This document shows positions 19,691 through 32,073 of a stretch of 64,000 nt of DNA, one piece after another. Numbering within the stretch: position 1 is the first letter of the stretch; each line of letters starts with the position of its first letter. The DNA is from Norana najaformis. Its lineage: Eukaryota; Annelida; Clitellata; Crassiclitellata; Hormogastridae. A program made the position numbers and the translations under genes. The notes under the pieces were generated by a model that saw only the letters and a program-made list of their open reading frames with translations, did not search any database and was not told the origin of the DNA. The stretch is taken from NCBI GenBank assembly GCA_964023275.1, contig OZ029916.1:35465727-35529726 (forward strand). The letters run 5' to 3'.

Positions 19691-20523
19691 GACTGTCTTT
19701 TGAAAATTACTGTTGAGCTGTGTCTGTATGCATTTTGCCTTTAATGTAGGTATTTCAGCAGAATACAGGAGAGAAGGGAATGTTGGCTTGAAAGCCAAAC
19801 TTAGTACCAATGACTAAAACAATCTCATTGTACTTCGTGGCCTCAGCTTCGAGACCAGAAATCACGATTGTCCAAAGACAGTGTGTCGCTGTTCTTCGTG
19901 TTGAGTCTGAGTTGTAATTTAAAAGTACTAAGTGAAGGTGCAGCACAAGCAGTTTTGAAATGGTTCTAAAAGGTGCTGTATACAGAGAGTATGAACTGTA
20001 TTGTTTGTTGGAAGTAAACATTTCTGCTTTTGATTGAGTAATTGTTTACTGTGTTTGACCTTGTAATCTAATCTTTTTGGAACATATGGCACTGTTATAG
20101 TACAGAAGGCATCAACTGATGGTTATGGGGAAGTGAAATACTGGACTGGAAAGTCTGCGGTCATGCTCCATTGGACAGGTGTATTTCAGATCCAGCAAGT
20201 TGGAAGGCGAGAAGATGGACAACCTTAAGCAACGAAGAAGTGATTCAGGAACAGTCTTTTGAAGTTAAACTACAGTAATTTGCAAAAGAAAGAGTTGCAC
20301 AATTCTGGCAAACTTTAAAAACGAGTATCACCCAAAAAGCTAGATTGATATTTCCCTTCTATTCAAGTAAAGTACAGGTACAAGTTAACAATCTGAGTTA
20401 TTTGTTTCATTAAATGTATCTCCAGTTCCTGTACTGACAGATGCAATGTGATTTTATGTGAATTTGAAACTGATCAAACAGTATGCTTCCCCAGTTGTTC
20501 AGTTTTACTGTACGTGTAGTTAT

Positions 20524-20529
20524 AATAAA
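20524..20529 (+). terminator. Candidate poly(A) signal for MRPL46
   Basis: AATAAA lies about 830 bases after the MRPL46 stop and before the SINE-rich stretch that starts near 20640. An earlier non-canonical signal is possible. Confidence 0.3.
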
Positions 20530-20639
20530 AAGACTTCCAAGTCCTTTTAGATCTAATCGAAGCTGGAAACTTCGATAGCGTCGTTCTTATGGTTCACAGG
20601 GCATGAATCTGTGGTCACCTCCAAGGGTTCGACCATTAA

Positions 20640-21110
20640 GAACGTCTGCAGACAATGACCTACTTTGGACCCTTCCGTAGCTTATCCCGCAAATGGCGTT
20701 ACTCTCCCACCCCTGTTGCGGACGTTTGCACCCCAAAGGCCTACTATGGCATGGCGGTACTCATTCAAACCGGCAGCAGCGGTGAAGGATCTCGCCCGAT
20801 AATTTGATTGTAAAATGAGCAGGGTCGGGGCCATACTGTCGCTATAAAAACTGTATACATTTACATTTTACTTGATACTATCGCTTTCAGCAAAGAGGCT
20901 CTACTAAGATCCAATGCAGTAAAGCCTGCTATCTGACTGAAGTTGGTGTTTTATTAAGGCAAAGGCTATGCTGAAATAACTACTGTATGTACCAACTTGA
21001 GATGCGCACGTCCGCACTGGGCAAAAAGTAAACCCCCTCCCCTTGTCCGCATTTGGGTGACCTCTTCCTCACTCTGCGGACTTCCTTTATGGACAGCCCC
21101 TAAGCATTGT
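20640..21110 (+). repeat. Interspersed repeat family E, copy 1 (holds SINE A copy 3)
   Basis: Two blocks on either side of SINE A copy 3. The left block reads ACTTTGGACCCTTCC and CGCAAATGGCGTTACTC. The right block (20890-21110) reads GATCCAATGCAGTAAAG, GCTGAAATAACT, CCCTCCCCTTGTCCGCATTT and TGCGGACTTCC. The same blocks occur in the same order at 30385-30770, where no SINE lies between them. Confidence 0.65.
20738..20870 (+). repeat. SINE family A, copy 3
   Basis: Shows GGCAGCAGCGGTGAAGGATC, GCCCGATAATTTGATTG, GGTCGGGGCCATACTGTCGC, CTATAAAAAC and the ACATTTACATTTTA tail. It is joined on its left to a family E segment. Confidence 0.8.
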
Positions 21111-21118
21111 ATTTTGAA

Positions 21119-21182
21119 ATATGAGCATGGTCGAGATCATACGGTCGCTTATGAAACCGTATAAATTTTACATTTACATTTA
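21119..21182 (+). repeat. SINE family A, 3' fragment (copy 4)
   Basis: Only the 3' third is present: GAGCATGGTCGAGATCATAC, GGTCGCTTATGAAACC and the TTACATTTACATTTA tail. This is the usual result of 5' truncation at insertion. Confidence 0.75.
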
Positions 21183-21542
21183 AGCAGAATAGCATTCCAA
21201 AATCGAAGTCCATTGGATAGAGTCATGCAGTCAGGATCCGTTAGGCCTCTGATACAGTATGAGGTGTAGATGCCAAACAATGTTTTCTCTGTTCAAAACC
21301 CTGGGTTCTTTAGGGAGAGGGTGGATGTCATTGGAACTTTGGTTAAGACGAATATCACATGTACTGAAATTTTTTAAAGTAAACTTGCTGTTTAAAACTA
21401 GCGGCTGTGACAGGGATTTAACAGTTTTTGTCATTGCAGACTCGAACCATGCTTGTCCTATCTGAGACTGAGTGCCTCCAGTTGCAGTAAAAGTCGCCTC
21501 GCATCACAACTAAACGACCTAATCTGCATCAGACGACACGAC

Positions 21543-21578
21543 ACACTAATCTAATAACTTCTGTAGCGCTAGGACAAT
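21543..21578 (-). repeat. SINE family C 3' end with ATTAG tail (short)
   Basis: On the minus strand it reads AGCGCTACAGAAGTTATTAG then ATTAGTGT. It is a short remnant. Confidence 0.5.
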
Positions 21579-21868
21579 TGCACTAGACAATATAATTTGC
21601 ACAAAAAGTAGCTATGGTTCAGCAAATTTCCAGGTTATTACGCTGAGAAACTGTCAAACAGCACTATCACCGGCTTGTCCTCGGGTTCTTATCTGGCACC
21701 GAGACTCACCAAACAACCTGGCTCTTGCGGCGTTGATTTAATATAGCGCCATGAATTAAGCTGGTCTCCCCAACGCAGCTTTTTGTGTGGCGCTGAGAAA
21801 TTTCGGATAGGTTTACGTTAAAATCTCGAATCTTGGCAGTCGACTTTAAAGAAATTCTTAACTGCATA

Positions 21869-24800
21869 ATGGCCCTGTTATTATTTGTGATTCTGTTTGT
21901 TGTAATTTTTTTCACAATAGCGCCAAAATTTTTATCGGCATTATCAAGCAAGGTATTGTTAACCAGTAAAATAGGTAATATTTCGGTAGCCTTTTGAAAC
22001 TAGCCAAGATATGCTCTATTATCGCCCACTTCAATACAAATTGCTTATTGCAAGCATTGTAATTAAATACGCAGTTTTCAAAGAAAATGCCGTTGTTTTA
22101 CTAGTATTAAATATGCCATTTTGTGATGCGCGTCTACACCTTTATACGAATTAGGCTGCCAGTTAGTTTCTGAAGCGTTTAAAGGTTTTATCGCAAACTG
22201 GACACAGACTTATATCATCAGTTGCCAACCAAAAGCTTAAGGGTAGAAACAATACAGAGAAGCAGAGCCGTCCTTTAAGCTAGCCCAGAGAGGCAGTATG
22301 AAGTATGAGTATGAAGTGTTGGCGACTTAATTTCACCTAGCCTTGGTATATGAGGGTGAGTTGCCAGCCATCCCTTGCCGCTTGATCTTCCCAATGACAG
22401 TCTACGGTCAGTGTAGTCATTATAGCCGAGTTTGCTAGGGGGCGCAAGTGGAGCAGAATTCCTGAAATAAATTTCCGGCCTGGCGGGGAGTCCAGCGCAC
22501 TAACCACACTGCTATAAATCATCCCAAATAATAAATAGTGAGCACCTAGTATAGAATCAGACACACTATGTGGTGATTTTGTATTCAAAGTCAGATGTAT
22601 TGTAACAATGAAACACAAATTCCTAATTAAATTTCAGCCATTGTAGTTTAAAACAAAGCAGGGCTGCATGCTTAACGATATTTCACAAATTCTACTAACC
22701 AATACTGTAGTTCACCCACCATGTTCTGTCTCAATGACCATTATTTATTTACTCATCCGGTATTCAATTCAAAACAGAAATCTCACCTTTTCAAAAAATC
22801 TTACCCTGATCAATCCAATCCACCTTTATATTTCTCTGAACCTAAACTAAACACAACCCACCATAACAGCTCCTCTACCCCCTTCTCTCTGGTCTTGTGG
22901 CAACTGGACTTTGCTCTTATATCATCTTTGAATAACCCCTTTGAATTGACACTGCGCGAATGAATAAGCTGGTGCCCTGTGATTAGCTTTAAAGTGACGC
23001 TTTAGAAATTCTTAAGATTATGATTACAAACTACTAAGCCACTTGCATTTATATAAATGCTACATTTACAACATTTTTCACACACATGTTGCACCATTTT
23101 GCAAACCATAGACTCGGAGGTTAATATCAGAAGCATCGGCAATCTGCTACGATGAAAACTACTGACAGTTTAGTAATTGTAAGCAATTATAGTCGGCACC
23201 TAGAAATATTTCAAGTCTGGCTGAATGTGATGTTGTGCATTTGCAGGTGTTAATATCTGAGCTGCTGACATTTTTTTGTAGCTGACGCAGTTTGTTGTTA
23301 AGCCATCTGCCAACGAGCATGATTTGAAAGAACAGCTGAATACACTGAAGAAGGAGCTTATTTCCATCAATATGGTTGATGAATTTCCTAGATATGCTCG
23401 AACTGAACGGAAGGTCAACAAGTTGAAGTCAGAAATTCAGTCGCTTGGTACGTCGGCTTAACACTTCGTGCTATTGTGCTATTATGTTTGTATTACAGTA
23501 TTGGATAAGGATCTTTAAAAGCCACTGAAATGTGGCTGTATGACAGATCGAAGACGTGCACCTTAAGACAAGCTGAAATGTTTCTTGAGCTGTTTGTGGT
23601 AAAACAGTTAGGATTTTAATGGAAAATTGTGCCAGAAGGCTGGTCAGACGCATGAGAAAGTATGATGCTAGAGCTGGGAAGATATGAAGAAATTAAATAT
23701 GTTGATGGTACCAGAATGCATCAACTATGTATGTATGTATCAGAACATCTGTGTACAGAGACGTCACAGATACTTAGCTGTCAACAAGTACAAGTACTTT
23801 GGTGTCAAAGTACGAGTACAAGTACTTAGGTCATGATAAGATCTGTACTGAATATTTGTATTTGATTCGCTACAGATCAGAATAATGCTGTTAATTGTTT
23901 ATTTGTATTTGGCCGTATGGTTTCTTGAATCCGAATCCGAATATTAATGTGCTGTAAAAATTTTGATATCTACTAATAAAAATGCGCTATGTAAATTTTA
24001 ACGTTTACTAGTAGTAAATATGCTATATAAAATTAACTCTCTGGTTATCGATATAATATTTCTTTGTGATCTTCTATAAACAGTTATATTGTTTAATTAG
24101 TATCTAATGTTAAGTATTTTGATTTATTTGCTAAAGCTCAAAACAGAAGAGAAGTGTGTCTGAAGATGAAATTGGGAATCAATGTGTCATATCACATTCT
24201 TCAGGTAAATATTCACATTTGATAAATCTCCATATTTAATTTTTTTACCATATTTACTGGTTCTAATGCATCTCTTAAACCTACAGTGATTTGGCATGCA
24301 TTACAATGGCTGTTTTAATCAGGAAAAGCAAAGTGACCCATATAGTGCTTTCTTTTCCATAAAATGAAGGATCTTGAAGTTACTACATGGAAAATAAAGT
24401 ACTAATGCACTTAACATTGAATGCATTAGTGCATTCAAAGAAATTTTGATTAGTTTTCTTCTTTTAATGGTGCATTTCAATGAGTGTTGCTGGTAAAAGT
24501 AGAGAATTAAGCATTAAAAAAAGTGGGAGACACCATGTCATGTTCCGTAATGTTCATATGTATGCTTCCAAGAGTTGTTCATGGGTGCTGAAAGCCATGT
24601 TAACTATTGCATCTTAATAAGGTTCTGTTGTAATGAGGCTATGCTCTGCAGCCAAATTAGGTTTGGGATCCACGTTGCAGACTGCCTAGCATTTGAATTC
24701 GTGTTACAATGAAGTTTTTATTTGCGGCGTCTGAAGTATTTAAAACTGCGTTTTTACCTCCCAAACACTTTTTCTATTTCTTTGTTTTTGTACATCATTG

Positions 24801-26137
24801 TGCTGACCTTGTTCATTTCTTTATTTTTTAGGTCATTGTATTTATTTGCGTAATTTATAATTTTCATCACAAGCCAGTCATTGTTCTTCCTCCGGAGTGG
24901 TTCTTTCCAATCGGCTCATTAATATCGTTTCCTACGGCAGTTTCAGGTAAGCAATCCGTTTTGGTTTATTTACTTTTGGTTCTGTGAAAACCATTTAATG
25001 AATTGTTTTTCAGCAGCCTAAGGTAATACAAAGGGAAGTCAATTGTAGCCATTGCTCATGTTATTTTGTGTGAAAAAAAAATAGTAAAATAGGCTGGAAA
25101 CCATTATCAACTGTGAAAAGGTGAAGTAGCATTTGGCTTGTTGTGCAGGGAAATTTGACTGTTGGAATTGAAAGAACAATGCAAAACATGTTTCTCATTT
25201 CAGACTGTTTATACTACTGTTATGGACCTATAAATAAGATGTTACCTAAGAAGAATATGATGTTACCGGGTATCTAGGACCAATTAGATGCTATCTAGGG
25301 TGATGAAGATGTTTCCAGAATGAATAGGATGATATCTAGGACAAATAACAAGTTATGTAGGACAAATAAGGTTTTTTTAAAAAGAAAGGCTACCTTTGGA
25401 CAAGAAAGATGCTGTGTAGAAGATATTAGGCTCACTGGTTCTCTCTCTGTTTATGCTGATCAGCTTAATGCTGTTTTTACAGCCCACCAGTTGCTCTAAC
25501 GAATGTTGACTACAGTTGGTGATTGTCTGAATAGGACTAGACACTGTTGCCTAGACTTATTGCCTTAATATGTGGTGTTGTTCATAAATGCTGTCACACA
25601 ATTTTGTAGATTCTAGCCCCTTCTCCATCACAAAAATGCAGTCCCCTCATGTATGACATTACAAGCTGTGAATGTCACCTGTTAAAACTACCTAGTGTAG
25701 ATTAGGGTAATGGCAACCAAATAGTAATCTCCCAAATTTCACAGCTTCTAATTGATCCACATTCTTATAAACTAGTTGGCAGTTTAATTGAAAGAGAGAT
25801 TCAAACAAATGTAATGTAGATTTGCAATCAAATTATGTATTAGGCATTCTGATTTAGTGTGTTGTATTACTGTATGAAAAATAGTAACTCTGAATTGTTT
25901 AAGAATCATTTTTATTTTGCAGAATTCAAAACCATTTTATAAACATTTTTAAAATTCACAAAAGATTAGTGCCACTGAATGTACACTATCTAAATTGCTG
26001 ATTATCCTGAGAGTACAATTTTTAACATAAAAGAAACTGAACTGGTGCTGTTTTCTGTACTTCCAGGTGCAGTCAGTACGGCTGTTTGGATTTTGGTGTG
26101 TCGAAGTGCAGTCAGTAACCTTGCGAAGTTCATCTGA
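21869..26137 (+). CDS. GET1: GET1/WRB, guided entry of tail-anchored proteins factor 1, complete
   Basis: ER-membrane receptor subunit that, with CAMLG (GET2 role), docks the TRC40/GET3 ATPase and inserts tail-anchored proteins. Exons: 21869-21952, 23282-23447, 24137-24204, 24832-24946 and 26067-26137; phases match, giving 167 aa (human WRB 174). Residues 2-18 form a first membrane segment (MALLLFVILFVVIFF). A cytosolic coiled coil follows (about 35-90) with the family signature NMVDEFPRYARTERKVNKL, which binds GET3. A second membrane region is split over exons 3 and 4 (GINVSYHILQ then VIVFICVIY), followed by PPEWFFPIGSLISFPTAVSG and a last helix, STAVWILVCRSAV. The small first exon was located by the membrane helix and an in-phase donor. 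The identification rests mainly on the coiled-coil motif and the membrane topology. Confidence 0.93.
22318..22512 (-). repeat. SINE family B, copy 2
   Basis: Minus-strand copy upstream of GET1 exon 2. Read on the minus strand it shows GTGGTTAGTGCGCTGGAC (A-box-like), GCGCCCCCTAGCAAACTCGG, GGCAACTCACCCTCATATAC and a 3' end AGGTGAAATTAAGTCGCC. Confidence 0.7.
22690..23028 (-). repeat. Interspersed repeat family D, copy 3
   Basis: An inverted and diverged copy in GET1 intron 1. On the plus strand it shows AAAAATCTTACCCTGATCAA, GAATGAATAAGCTGGTGCCC and GACGCTTTAGAAATTCTTAA. Confidence 0.5.
23448..26066 (+). other. GET1 introns 2 to 4
   Basis: Apart from the exons 24137-24204 and 24832-24946, no gene or strong repeat is seen. 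The stretch 25210-25400 has a loose repeat of GATGTTACC and TAGGACAAAT. Confidence 0.55.
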
Positions 26138-26509
26138 CATTGCATCAGACTTCAGTTTTGCCAAATTCCATCACGCTATGAAGAGGATTTATGTTTATGA
26201 AACACGTTTTTGTAAAGTGATACTGAAAGTTTGTGGTGGTCTTCTGCCACTGTATTGTTAATGTCACATTTGATTCATAAACTGCAGGATCTCCAATTTA
26301 ACTCTTTATCGGCTGTTTTGATATATGGTAACATTTTTATTTCCCTGACAGTTTATGCTTTGTTGCCATTATTTGCTGTTTTTTTTCATATGCGGTAACC
26401 TCTGTTCTTTTCCCCAAGTGCCCAGTTTTGCACTGGAAGAGTCCTTTCAACCTGACAGCCCCTCTGACAAGTGAGTAGGCTGTGGCTACAACTGAGGAGA
26501 AAGAGGCGT

Positions 26510-26780
26510 CGGCGGAAAATGATCCGCTGTGGACCCTTACCTCCCACTTGTCTGCATTTGGCAGTACCTTTTCCCCCTTCCTCTGTTGTACGACCACCCT
26601 CCATATATGTACTAAGACCTAGAAAAGGCTACCCTGTACCTACCGATTTAGATTGGACGTTTCGCATTGGCTCTAACCCCTACCCTTTATCCTCAGGAGG
26701 GTAACCCTTCCCTTCCCCTCGGCAGAAGTCCTTACAAGACGACTCTCAAAGAACTTTCAGTCTGAAGGCTAATGTTGTTA
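26510..26780 (+). repeat. Interspersed repeat family E, partial copy 3
   Basis: GTGGACCCTTACCTCCCACT, TGTCTGCATTTGGCAGTACC and a C-rich stretch match the left block of the other copies. The right block is diverged. Confidence 0.5.
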
Positions 26781-26938
26781 AAGGGATGTAATAACTGAAC
26801 ACCTAGTCCTACCTGAACAATTATGCCTAATTTACCTTACCTTACCTAGCTGGCCCTGGTTAGCTACTTTCGTTAAACCTTACGTTAAAGCGCCTCTGTG
26901 CATGAGGATGCCGGTTCGCTTACCGATCGTGGCTATAT

Positions 26939-27112
26939 TTAAGGGATTTGAATCTCGGACTAGCACGGTCCAGTCACGGGGACCTTAAATGGCATCGCGC
27001 CCTTTCAAAGGCAGCGATGGTGAAGGATCTCACCTGATCAATTCATTGAAAACTGAGCAGGGTCGAGGCCATATGCAATCGCTATATAAAATCGTATATA
27101 TTTATACGTTTA
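26939..27112 (+). repeat. SINE family A, copy 5
   Basis: Near full length: GGGATTTGAATCTCGGACTA, GGGGACCTTAAATGGC, GGCAGCGATGGTGAAGGATC, GAGCAGGGTCGAGGCCAT, GCTATATAAAATCG, with a degenerate TATATTTATACG tail. Confidence 0.8.
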
Positions 27113-27777
27113 TAACGCGTAGTGCGTCGATCAATAATTGCCCATGAGCCGTAGAATTAATGGTAGGCATATATTTTGTTTAGTGGGCGATGTGTTGTTG
27201 TTACTTGGTCTACAATGGGCTTAATGTGTGCCTCGGAGTAATAACGGACGTGTAATGGCAAACGGATTAACGGGAAATCTAAAGCAACACATACACCTAC
27301 ACACGCACGCACACGGAAGGTGTTTGCGACTGCATTGTTGTTGCGACGACAACGTGCACAGTCATGAACGAAGGGGAGGCGGCCGTAGATCAAAGGGATC
27401 GATGATCGAGACCATCCAACTTTCTAAGAAAACCGAGGCCGCCGCGGAGACGGCGTGGAACGGGCCTTTGTACAGTAAAGGTAAAAACGCAGTACTTGTT
27501 TACATACGACTCTATGGACACTTCAGAGAATGTTCGTTGGGTTGAAGGATCTTCCGGCTGAAGCGCAAACACGACCATAGCAATTCAACAACAGCTCACC
27601 TTTCTAACCACACAACTTCTGTTTGTACTACTGAATTAAATAAGCTTTATTGAGCAGGAAGCTGCACAAGGGAAAAACTCGGAAGGAATGAGAAGGACGC
27701 ATGGAGCCGCTGTTGGAATCGTCAAAGGCCGAGGAAGGGACGGGCAGCCACTTCAACTAACCCCGACAGGCAGCCAT

Positions 27778-28013
27778 CGGCACGAAGTGTTAACGACTTC
27801 ATTTTCTCGGTTTTGGCGTATGAAGGTGGGTGCCACGGGTGGCCTGTCCTTCCACTATCCGTCTTTCCACCGATGGTGAATGGTCAATGCACTCATTTCA
27901 TAGCTAAGTTCGCTAGGGAGCGCAAGTGGAACAGAAATCACAAAAAAAATTGCTGACCTGTCGGCGAAAAAGTCGAGAACGCCGACCATTAGACTCGTGC
28001 AGTCCAAGCAGTG
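27778..28013 (-). repeat. SINE family B, copy 3
   Basis: Minus-strand copy. Read in reverse it gives TTGGACTGCACGAGTC at the 5' end, TTGCGCTCCCTAGCGAACTT in the body and GAAAATGAAGTCGTTAACAC at the 3' end. Confidence 0.7.
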
Positions 28014-28857
28014 GCGGCTCCTGGATTGCTTGCGTGGGGGAAAGAGCATTTCCAGAGGGGCCTCATTCTGGCAGTCCACCATGCACGGGTCTGGTCGGAG
28101 GGGCGCCGGCTTATAACCAAGAGGGGCGTGGGGGAGGGGCGAACTGCCCCCACGCCTGTACCCAGTGACTCCAATTCTAGTCATTCATTAAATATGCACA
28201 CTCGAAAACTGTAAAACTATCGGAGTTGCAAGTCACATTTTCTATAAGTCGTTTCGCATAGACGTGCTGGTCAAATCTGCTGCGTCTAATCGAATGACTT
28301 TTATTGTCCTGTTACCGTAATGTAGGCCTACAAGGCGTCAATCGATGGTCGCTGATTTGTCGAGTTGAAACAGGTAACAGCGTGAAGAGGCTGACACTGA
28401 TGCAGAAAAGAAATGCAGGCTTGGCCAGTGCTGTTTTGGGGCATCGCTTTTAAGAATGGACAGTCGTTCTTATCTCGTGGACTTTGGATCTTCGGTTGTC
28501 GACAAATGGAGGCGGAATCCTCCGCGGCTGCAGGACCATGAAGGCGACGGAAAGGGGGAGGGCTGAACGTCTGCCTTGTGGTGCCTTTGACAGTTACAGC
28601 TCTTCTCTTGATGCCATGCAGTTGCTGGCGAAGACATCCCTTGTATGTAATCGCTAATTGCGCTCTTTAAAAACATGCCTGGTAATATTAGACACTACAG
28701 TGTGGTTAGAACGGTCATAGACAATTTACCTGGCTAACCACTAGACATTTGATATCGACTACTGCCAGACAATTTTGTCTAATTACTACAAAGGCCGCGT
28801 CGTAGTCTTGCCACAGGCTGTAGCGACTGTGCTTCATTACTAGACAATTATGTGATA

Positions 28858-29030
28858 GTCTGGGGGTTATCGTGCTGGACTGTCAACCTAGAGGTGGTGA
28901 GTTTAAATCTTCGTCACGGCAGAATGATATTTCGGGATTTCTGTTCCATTTGCGCCACCTAGCGCTCGACTGGTAACCCACGTTCATATGCCGAGGCTAA
29001 GAAAAATGAAGTTGTTAACATTTCATACTC
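28858..29030 (+). repeat. SINE family B, copy 4
   Basis: Shows GGGGGTTATCGTGCTGGACT, B-box-like GTGAGTTTAAATCTTC, TTTGCGCCACCTAGCGC and the 3' end GCCGAGGCTAAGAAAAATGA then AGTTGTTAACATTTC. Confidence 0.75.
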
Positions 29031-30384
29031 ATGACCTCTCGAAGTTAGCTCGTGACTGCTCATCGTCATCATCATTATCATCATCATTATCATCATCACC
29101 ACCACCACCATCATCGTCATCGTAATCATCAACGTCTTCCTCTATGTCTATGGGCAAACTGAGCTACATTAGTGCCTGCAATTTCCAGACATTAAGGATG
29201 TCTAGTAGTCGGCAGCCTGTATGGAAGTACTACGTGCACACTGTCGTTGGCGGGTGCGTATGTTAGACGGGGCAAATATTTGCTCCCTGCGCCCTCCGTC
29301 GGACCCCGCAAGCAGACGGAAAGTGACCGAGTCGCAAGTCTGAGACTAAGTCACGCGTTTTTCGTCGAGATTTGCCTCAGTGCAGCGCAGCCTAAGGACC
29401 TGTTAAGAGGTTTCAGCTGAAGCACATACACGTCGACATCGCCTCAACAGTCTGTGTAATAATTATTCCTACAGACCAACCTGTCCAACCAGAGAAGCTC
29501 CGCAAAAGAACACCTTTGCAAAGCGAACACGTGTTATGGATAATCGTACACGAAGGGTCGCCTCTATGGGCTTCGTGTATACTGAAGTAGCCGCAGACAG
29601 CGGTGGGGGTCCACAAGTGACTGGTGGAAGGGCAACTGGTGAACGACGGTGGCCATATCCAGTGGAACTATGGTCAGGTTTCGGAAGGGGGAGGGGATTA
29701 ACCCAAGGAAAATTACAATTTTGGCACTCACTTCCACAGAGTTCCCCATCTTAGATGGGGCCATGACTTGATTGCCCGTAAATTCCCCAAAGCATTCAGA
29801 CATCCAAAGTTGCTTCGGCTCACCTTACGTAATTTCTACCCAGTCCTCTTAGCGAATCCATAGAGCGCGGGAAAGTGTGCGTTTCTTTCAGGTAAAAATT
29901 TTAAGTGGGATATGACTGGAAGTGGATTTAGGTTCATTATAGATTGATATAGCGCCCTGTTGAGTCTAATGCTAAGTCAACATCAGTCCTCAGTTGGGGT
30001 TGAAGGATCTTTCAGCTGAGGCTGAAAGTGACGTTTATAGTAGATGGGATAACGTAAGATAATGTAGGCCTATTGCTAATTCATTGCGCGCCTCTTTCGA
30101 ATTAGTCCTCTTTAGGCGTGGTCCTAGCATTAAAAGAAATTTCAGCTGAAGCGCTTACACGACAACAGCAATCCTAACAACCTGACATTTCCTAATGTAA
30201 TGTAACGTACATCGTCGACATTTCTTAGAGCCAAACAAATGCCGCCTCAGAGATCTTTTTAATCACCACCAGCGCCTAGGAAAATCAAATCCATGAATGG
30301 CCGAGTTTTGGCTGGAATCGGTTTCGTTGCCAAGTCCAGGTAAAGACCTCGAAAAAGCGCCGGCAGCAAATGTACAGCTTGGGG

Positions 30385-30770
30385 TCGCCCAAAAAGGACG
30401 CCCGCAAACTATGAGTCACTTTGGACCCCTCAATTTCCCTTGTTTGCATTTGGCATTACCCTCTGCCCCTTTGCGAGTATCAGCACTCCATCGGAGCACT
30501 AAGGCCAACTGTGCTACAGGGTGAGGTGCTTTGGTACTGCCTCATCCAGTAAAGGGACTCTAATTAGATCCAAAGCAGTACAGACTGTCTGTTGTCTGAA
30601 TAAAGTCCTTGTTTAAAGGCACAGGCGCTACTGAAATAACTGTTCCAAATTTAGATGCGGACACCTGCATCGAGCATACCCCATTCCCTTGTCTGCATTT
30701 GTCCGCATCTGGATGACTCCTACCTCCTCCCTGTGCGGACATCCTTACCGAATAACCATCTAGCCTAATG
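30385..30770 (+). repeat. Interspersed repeat family E, copy 2
   Basis: ACTTTGGACCCCTCAATTTC, TTGCATTTGGCATTACC, GATCCAAAGCAGTACAG, GCTACTGAAATAACTG, CTTGTCTGCATTTGTCCGCA and GTGCGGACATCC. It lacks the SINE A insertion seen in copy 1. Confidence 0.65.
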
Positions 30771-30837
30771 TCTTGGTCTCCGGCTTCATCATCGGTTTCG
30801 ACTCCTGAGGCCTCGTTGGAAATGGAACCATAGTGAC

Positions 30838-31012
30838 ACATTGACCAAATGGTTAAGCGCTCGCCTGGCAACGCGGAGGGTGTGGATTCGAGACGAACCC
30901 TGCGTGACCTTCAGCATGTTCTTTATACACAATTGCTCAGCGTCGTCGACTGATGCTTGTCATAAGATATTGTCGCTATAAAAGTATACGAAATGCATAA
31001 TAATAAAAATCT
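30838..31012 (+). repeat. tRNA-derived SINE with AATA tail
   Basis: The 5' region has A-box-like TGGTTAAGCGCTCGCCTGG and B-box-like GGATTCGAGACG, as in a tRNA. The body contains GCATGTTCTTTATACACAAT, and the 3' end TTGTCGCTATAAAAGTATAC is followed by ATAATAATAAAAATC. Confidence 0.75.
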
Positions 31013-31497
31013 AATTTTCAGAAATATGAACTCTGTTTATCGCCATTTGGCTAAACATGACATGCAGACAGACAGACAGACAGGCAGACACACAAAGACA
31101 GAGACAGACAGAGATATATAAATAAACGTGGGCAGACATTAACCGACTGCAGTTGATGCAACAGCAGGCTATACATTCATCGATCGATCGACCGACAACA
31201 AGAGACACGGATGACGTTGTTGCATTCCCTCCTCGTGTACTTGTGCAGTCGACCGTGACGGGTTTCGTGCTTTGACGCCAGCAACCCTGCTTCACTCTGA
31301 CCCACTGCTGTAGAGAACCAAAAGAACGTGGGAAAATGCGGGACGTATTGCATCCCGCCTTCTCTGCCTATCTCCTCCATTGTCTATCCATTCCTCTGAC
31401 GCTCTCGTCCTCCCTTTCTGCCACCCTACCAACCTACCTTTACGCGGCCTGCCTTTCCAGATGCTTGCCTTCCTTTCTCTGTCTTCTGTGCCCAATC

Positions 31498-31830
31498 TCA
31501 TCTGAAGCACGGATGTGTCATGTGTCTTCTCAAACACGGATGCATCGATGCATCGATTGAACTAAGAACGCATCCTTTGAAGCATGGAAGTAGACTCTGC
31601 AGTAAGACTACATCCTTTGAAACATGCATACTTACACTGAAGTAAGGAGGAACGCATCCACTGAAGCACGGATGCATCCTTTGAAGTAAGGATGTATCCT
31701 CTGAAGCACGGATACATCCTTTGAAGGATACATCATATGAAGCACAGATGCATCCTTTGAAGCATACACTGATGTATCATCTGAAGCATAGATATATTCT
31801 TTGAAACATGAGTACAACCCTTGAAGCCTG
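31498..31830 (+). repeat. Degenerate minisatellite, about 24-bp unit with GGATGCATCC core
   Basis: Repeats of CTGAAGCACGGATGCATCC and TTTGAAG, with variants GGATACATCC and GGATGTATCC. The core GGATGCATCC is a palindrome. No open frame runs through the repeat on the plus strand. Confidence 0.8.
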
Positions 31831-32073
31831 GACGAGCCAATGCATCAGGCTTACGACTAGACAAAGTTGAATGTAGGTTGCAAAGAAATTAAATGTAAGC
31901 AGATACCACAACAGTTAGCCCGAGAGACAATACAAGAAAACTGCAGTCATTCTCTGAATTCCGCTCTGATACCACGTGGGCTATATAATAATACCCCAGC
32001 TCTCTGGTCCATATACTATTAACTAGACGTCCATGCAAAAAGAAGCGCCGTCTTTCACGGAAGGCAGTAAGAC

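Larger units (their letters stand above)
27113..31497. other. Gene-poor intergenic region with SINE copies
   Basis: No supported gene. It holds SINE B copies 3 and 4, family E copy 2 and a tRNA-derived SINE (listed separately), an ATC/ACC triplet tract near 29060-29130 and a CAGA-rich tract near 31060-31115. A short motif, TTTCAGCTGAAGCGC followed by ACACGAC, recurs near 27548, 29410, 30010 and 30142. Confidence 0.6.

Noticed and set aside
27228-27545. 105-codon plus-strand frame in the intergenic region
   Set aside because: Biased composition (His, Gly, Lys) and no recognisable domain, splice partner or start context.
30848-30895. Possible tRNA gene at TGGTTAAGCGC ... GGATTCGAGAC
   Set aside because: Only pol III box similarity; stems do not form a cloverleaf and a SINE body follows.
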